From the NCBI GenBank assembly GCA_907163375.1, contig CAJQUW010009045.1:186001-250000 (forward strand): a DNA stretch of 64,000 nucleotides. Direction: 5' to 3'. Shown piece after piece: positions 60,481-64,000 of the stretch. The translations under genes and the position numbers were made by a program. The stretch is from Prostheceraeus crozeri (Eukaryota > Platyhelminthes > Polycladida > Euryleptidae). The first letter of the stretch is position 1. Each line of letters opens with the position of its first letter. The notes beneath the pieces are model-generated. The model was given only the letters and a program-made list of their open reading frames with translations. It did not search any database and had not been told where the DNA came from.

Positions 60481-61054
60481 TCATGCTTGAACATGGATAT
60501 CTAACCATGGATAAGTAACTGAAATTGACAGTGTACAAGCTGTGGCCAGCAGAGATTAGCGAAGATTGTCGAAAGTTGAAATTGATCATTGAGCTATTAC
60601 AATTGATGAAAAAGAACAAATTTGACGAAGCTATTCACCTGAGTTAATACTTTTTGTTTACATTCAGCAAGTTAATCAGTTTACAGTATTTTATGTGACT
60701 AAAACAGTCTGTGCTTGCTCTCCGTGAGTACCTTACAAAAGATCGCACAACGTTTGACTAAAGACAGCGACGGCCTAGGTAATAGCTCCTATTTGAATTT
60801 GCGACTAGCAAAGCTGATAAACATGGAAAAGAATGTCGTATTATTGATGAAGTACACTGTAAATCGCTGGATACGAAAATTATACACGAATTGAAACCAA
60901 AGTGAAGCAAGCAATTGATGCCAGATTCTCGTATATTTGCAGAGATTTGGCTTGTTTTTTCATACATACTGACTTCGTGTATGGCCATATGTGCTTGGCA
61001 TGCATCGCTACGAACAACTCCTTCTCTGATTGGATGATTGAAAACAGCATACTA

Positions 61055-62455
61055 CCGGTGTCCCACAAAAATATGCCCATAAATATTGGACGTTTTAAGA
61101 TTTAAATTTATAAGCGAATTTTTGATTTCAACCTCAATGAAAACGTATTAATTAATGAACAAAATATTTAATAGTCTGCATGCACCCCACGGAATACTTC
61201 TACAGCTCGTAGACGGTTCGGAAAAGAGTTCAGCAGATTTTCAAAGAGCTCGCCGTCATTCTCCATTTCTTTCAAGATTTTCGTTAATGCAGTACGCACC
61301 AGTTCTTTCTTCAAGTGATAAGGATTTCGGAGAAGTAAAGCATCAACTTTATTCTTCAATGTTCCACCAATATTTTTGCAGGGTTAGATAGGGAGAGATC
61401 CTTGGCCAAACGGTGTTATCGAAGAAGTCAAATCCAGAATTCCTTAACACCTCCTGTGTTCGCATTGCCTTAAAGCACGGAGCTTTGTCATGCAGCAAGG
61501 TAACTTGATCAACGTCCTCTACGTTTTCCCTGCTTCTCAGAAACGGAAATACATTTTGCTCAAGTATAACTTCACGAAAATGTTCTCTATTCCATGTTTC
61601 ACCGTCTTCTTTGATCACCCACATCATTTTCTTGATGCTAAAGCAAACAAAGACTCCAATCCAGGAAGAGCGAACCAACACTTCTTCCTATTCCTTCTTT
61701 GTCCATCCAGCAGTCATAAGGATCTCTCCTCCTGTTGATCTTGACAAACTCCTCACTTCTCCCAATTTGTTGAGCAACCCATTGGCGTGTGATGAAGGCT
61801 GCGCCGGCATCTTTGGCTTCCTTGAATGTGATTGCTCTTATCCGATCAACAAAGCGCTTCTCTTCACTATCAGCCATCTCTTCTTTATTCCAAAGTGAAA
61901 AATGACTTGAATGAACTGCAGACTGCTTTTGTGATGACAATATGCGGTAACATTCGATGTAGCGCGGCATTGATCTGACATCCTTTCCATTGAGTAAAGA
62001 CAGGGCTTTCCCGCGTGCGACCTTAGCAGTTAAATTGCGTAGGTAACCCTCCAAGTGACAAAGCAACAAAAGCATTGAAAGAATTCCGAAAGGTTGTGAA
62101 ACATCGATATTCATGTCATTTCACAATCACAATTGAAATTATTTCACAAATCGCATTGAAAACATGCTGACTTAACGGAGAGTAGAAATAATACCTGGTA
62201 CATGCTTAAATAAGAAACTGAAAAGACGACATATTTGTCTGCTGTTCGTGACAGATATTTGTATTTTCAATTTGGGAAAATCTTGTAAATTAATACAGTT
62301 TTTTTTAAAATGTTTTGAAAGGTGACGTTATCATATTCCTATCATCAATTTGATCGCATTCTAGGTCCGTGTGATGATATTAAAGTGCAAAAACACTTTG
62401 AAAATGCTTATTCAAACCCCATGTTTTGCGGGTACATCTTTGTGGGACACTCGGT
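61055..62455 (-). mobile_element. Full-length mariner-type transposon, inactive
   Basis: Ends are CCGGTGTCCCACAAAAATAT (left) and CCGAGTGTCCCACAAAGATG (read inward from the right), flanked by TA on both sides (61053-61054, 62456-62457), as in Tc1/mariner. The 1.4-kb length is typical. The transposase lies on the minus strand and is broken. Confidence 0.92.
61168..62114 (-). pseudogene. mariner transposase with internal deletion and frameshifts
   Basis: The N-terminal part (62114 to about 61690) has the helix-turn-helix region: MADSEEKRFVDRIRAI, then FITRQWVAQQIGRSEEFVK. It passes straight into the C-terminal half, WIKEDGETWN-like and FREVILEQNVFPFL, then LLHDKAPCFKAM with the second catalytic Asp, and SGFDFFDN followed by WPRISPYLTL. 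A third frame (61359-61168) supplies KELVRTALTKILKEMEND and VHADY. The middle with the first catalytic Asp is missing, and SPDLNP reads SPYLTL, so the third acidic residue is lost. It is non-functional. Confidence 0.9.
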
Positions 62456-62789
62456 ACATATATTTTAGGGATCAATTCTTTATTGTTTGGTAGTTTACGG
62501 CTTACAGTGTACAAAACGTGTTGAATATTCTCATGGTTCTATTTCTGGCTTTACGGCAGAAGGTGAAGTATCTACGACAATGCTTTGTTTTATGGTTTAA
62601 TCTGTCGCTGGAGAATACAGAGATCAAGTATCACTATACCTTGTAAACAATTTGAATGATAAAAATCAACGTGAGTGTTTGTTCTCTTGAGGTACTGAAT
62701 TTATTGAGAGACGTATACCTGAAAATGGTAGTTTGTGTCGACAATGCCTCTGCAAATCGGCGATTTTTCATTGATATTATCTTTGTAAT

Positions 62790-63017
62790 GCCATCGTCGG
62801 CATGGCCAAGGCAAGCCCTGGACCCAACATCAGAGGAGGTCAAATAAAGAAATGGTCGCACAATATCAGGAAAGACCTGGAGCTGATGAAACTCAATCCT
62901 GGTGTCGCCCAAGATAGAGAAGAGTGGAGAAGAAGAATTCACCCGAATCGACACAAGACGGCCGTCTCACCCCACACCTGGGGAAAAGAGACGTTAAACA
63001 GGGGTAAGGTAAGGTTG
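62790..63017 (+). pseudogene. Second LINE 3' end of the same type, with GTAAG tail
   Basis: The frame at 62802-63017 reads IKKWSHNIRKDLELMKLNPG and VAQDREEWRRRIHPNRHK, then HTWGKETLN, clearly related to 55734-56297. It ends in GGTAAGGTAAGG. Only the last 70 residues are present. Confidence 0.85.
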
Positions 63018-63141
63018 TAATGGTATTTTAAAAACTCATATCATTGATTCAAATTATAGATCTACCTAACTTTCTTCTGTTTGACCCTGCACACAACTTG
63101 AATAACATCTACAACAACTTTCAAACAAGAAAGTATTTCGC

Positions 63142-63513
63142 ATGTCCTGCGATTATTTTATCTCAACAACAGACTTGATGCAGATAGTGTTCTTGATGCG
63201 TAGAACCATCTCGGTATCCAAAGCGTCATGCCTACAGGCATTCGGCGCATTGGTAAAATTGCTGCAGGTAGATCACGATCACTTAAAGTCGCTTTCTCAA
63301 ACTGTGATACGAAACGTACATTACTTCGTAATGCAAAATTTCTTCGAAATTCTGATAAATTCATTAGAGTTTACATTCAACAAAACGAAATCCCAGCAAA
63401 ATGAGTGGTTGGAACTCCAAAAACAACTGGACGTCAGAAGAAAAAATGGAGAAGACGTCTTGATAAACAATGGGATGATTTGCTATCGCAATTCATTGAA
63501 AATTTTTCTCTAG
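63142..63513 (+). CDS. Unassigned ORF before the LINE endonuclease
   Basis: 123 codons, helical in outlook, with VSKASCLQAFGALVKLLQV and QQNEWLELQKQLDVRRKNGE. No known motif. It could be a piece of the LINE's first ORF or 5' region, or chance. Confidence 0.2.
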   Translation: MSCDYFISTTDLMQIVFLMRRTISVSKASCLQAFGALVKLLQVDHDHLKSLSQTVIRNVHYFVMQNFFEILINSLEFTFNKTKSQQNEWLELQKQLDVRRKNGEDVLINNGMICYRNSLKIFL

Positions 63514-63539
63514 TGATTTTTACACCTACGAAATACCCT

Positions 63540-64000
63540 GCATCCTCTATCTAGCAAAATGGATGAAGTTCGTGGACTTGTTGGAAATTTGAAACCTGCA
63601 TGCATTAGTACAACAGAAACGTGGTTTTCGGAAGACATTCCCGGCAATCCATTTAATATGAACGGAGGAGTTTTACATGTTCAGAGGAGACAGAAAAATC
63701 GTCTTGGTGGTAGAGTCTGTCTGTGGATTCACGAAAGTTTCACAACAATGCTGAATTTGCATAGCCTCCCTACTTTCGAATGGGTTTTAGTGAGATTACA
63801 GGCAATTGACGTTATTATCTTTTGTCTTTACACACCACCCAATTTGTCGTCCTTTATTACAACTTGATTTCTGGTTGAAGAGTAACTCGGACTTTAAACT
63901 CATTATTTGCGGCGACTTCAACGATTTTGACACATCTCTCTTCAGATGTTCTTTTACTTGTGTGAACTGTGCATCCTCTCCGACGCGTGGTTGTTCCTTC
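63540..64000 (+). pseudogene. LINE 5' part: apurinic-type endonuclease domain, runs off the edge
   Basis: The frame from 63559 reads MDEVRGLVGNLKPACISTTE with the ETW motif, then GGRVCLWIHE and FEWVLVRLQAIDVIIFCLYT-type strands. It breaks at about 63867. The next frame carries FKLIICGDFNDFDTSLF with the GDFN catalytic motif and SPTRGCS at the window end. These are the motifs of the endonuclease of LINEs of the CR1/L2/Rex type. At least one frameshift makes it a dead copy unless the break is a sequence error. Confidence 0.85.

Noticed and set aside
1-64000. CRISPR arrays or bacterial operons
   Set aside because: No regularly spaced repeats of suitable length; intron-bearing gene and animal mobile elements show eukaryotic DNA.

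Overview
The window is AT-rich metazoan DNA, most likely from an invertebrate. Genes are split by introns with GT..AG borders, coding exons are sparse in long non-coding stretches, and about a third of the recognisable content is mobile DNA. I cannot place the species. The one clear host gene is an orthologue of the Ras GTPase-activating protein RASA1 (p120RasGAP) on the minus strand.

Left end (1-5.6 kb): a virus-like block resembling a Polinton or Polinton-like virus. It has four minus-strand frames: a DNA-packaging ATPase running off the left edge, a frameshifted capsid-type protein, an unassigned protein and a membrane protein. A divergent plus-strand gene faces away from them. The intergenic spaces hold short tandem arrays. 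The right side ends in longer direct repeats and a perfect 17-bp hairpin.

5.6-16.04 kb: one decayed Ty3/gypsy-type LTR retrotransposon on the plus strand (gag, protease, RT, RNase H, integrase, short 3' LTR). It is split twice. A nearly intact piggyBac element (8.15-11.11 kb) sits in the RT region. A 1.9-kb element with a 3-bp CTG target duplication (12.92-14.82 kb) sits in the integrase region.

16-22.3 kb: mostly gene-free, with one possible DNA transposon remnant.

22.3-37.8 kb: RASA1-like gene, minus strand, nine exons read in order: SH2 (two exons), a Ser-rich linker leading into PH, PH, C2 (two exons), RasGAP (two exons) and a C-terminal exon with the stop. Exon phases agree at every junction. 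The upstream exons (first SH2, SH3, N-terminus) were not found. Introns carry a long perfect-type hairpin, hAT-like short elements, a LINE scrap and one opposite-strand ORF of unknown status.

37.8-64 kb: mostly non-coding DNA with scattered mobile remnants: a foldback element split by an insertion, two patches that look richer in G+C/CpG, three LINE fragments of RT C-terminal type, a small palindromic MITE, a full-length but dead mariner, and the 5' endonuclease region of another LINE running off the right edge.
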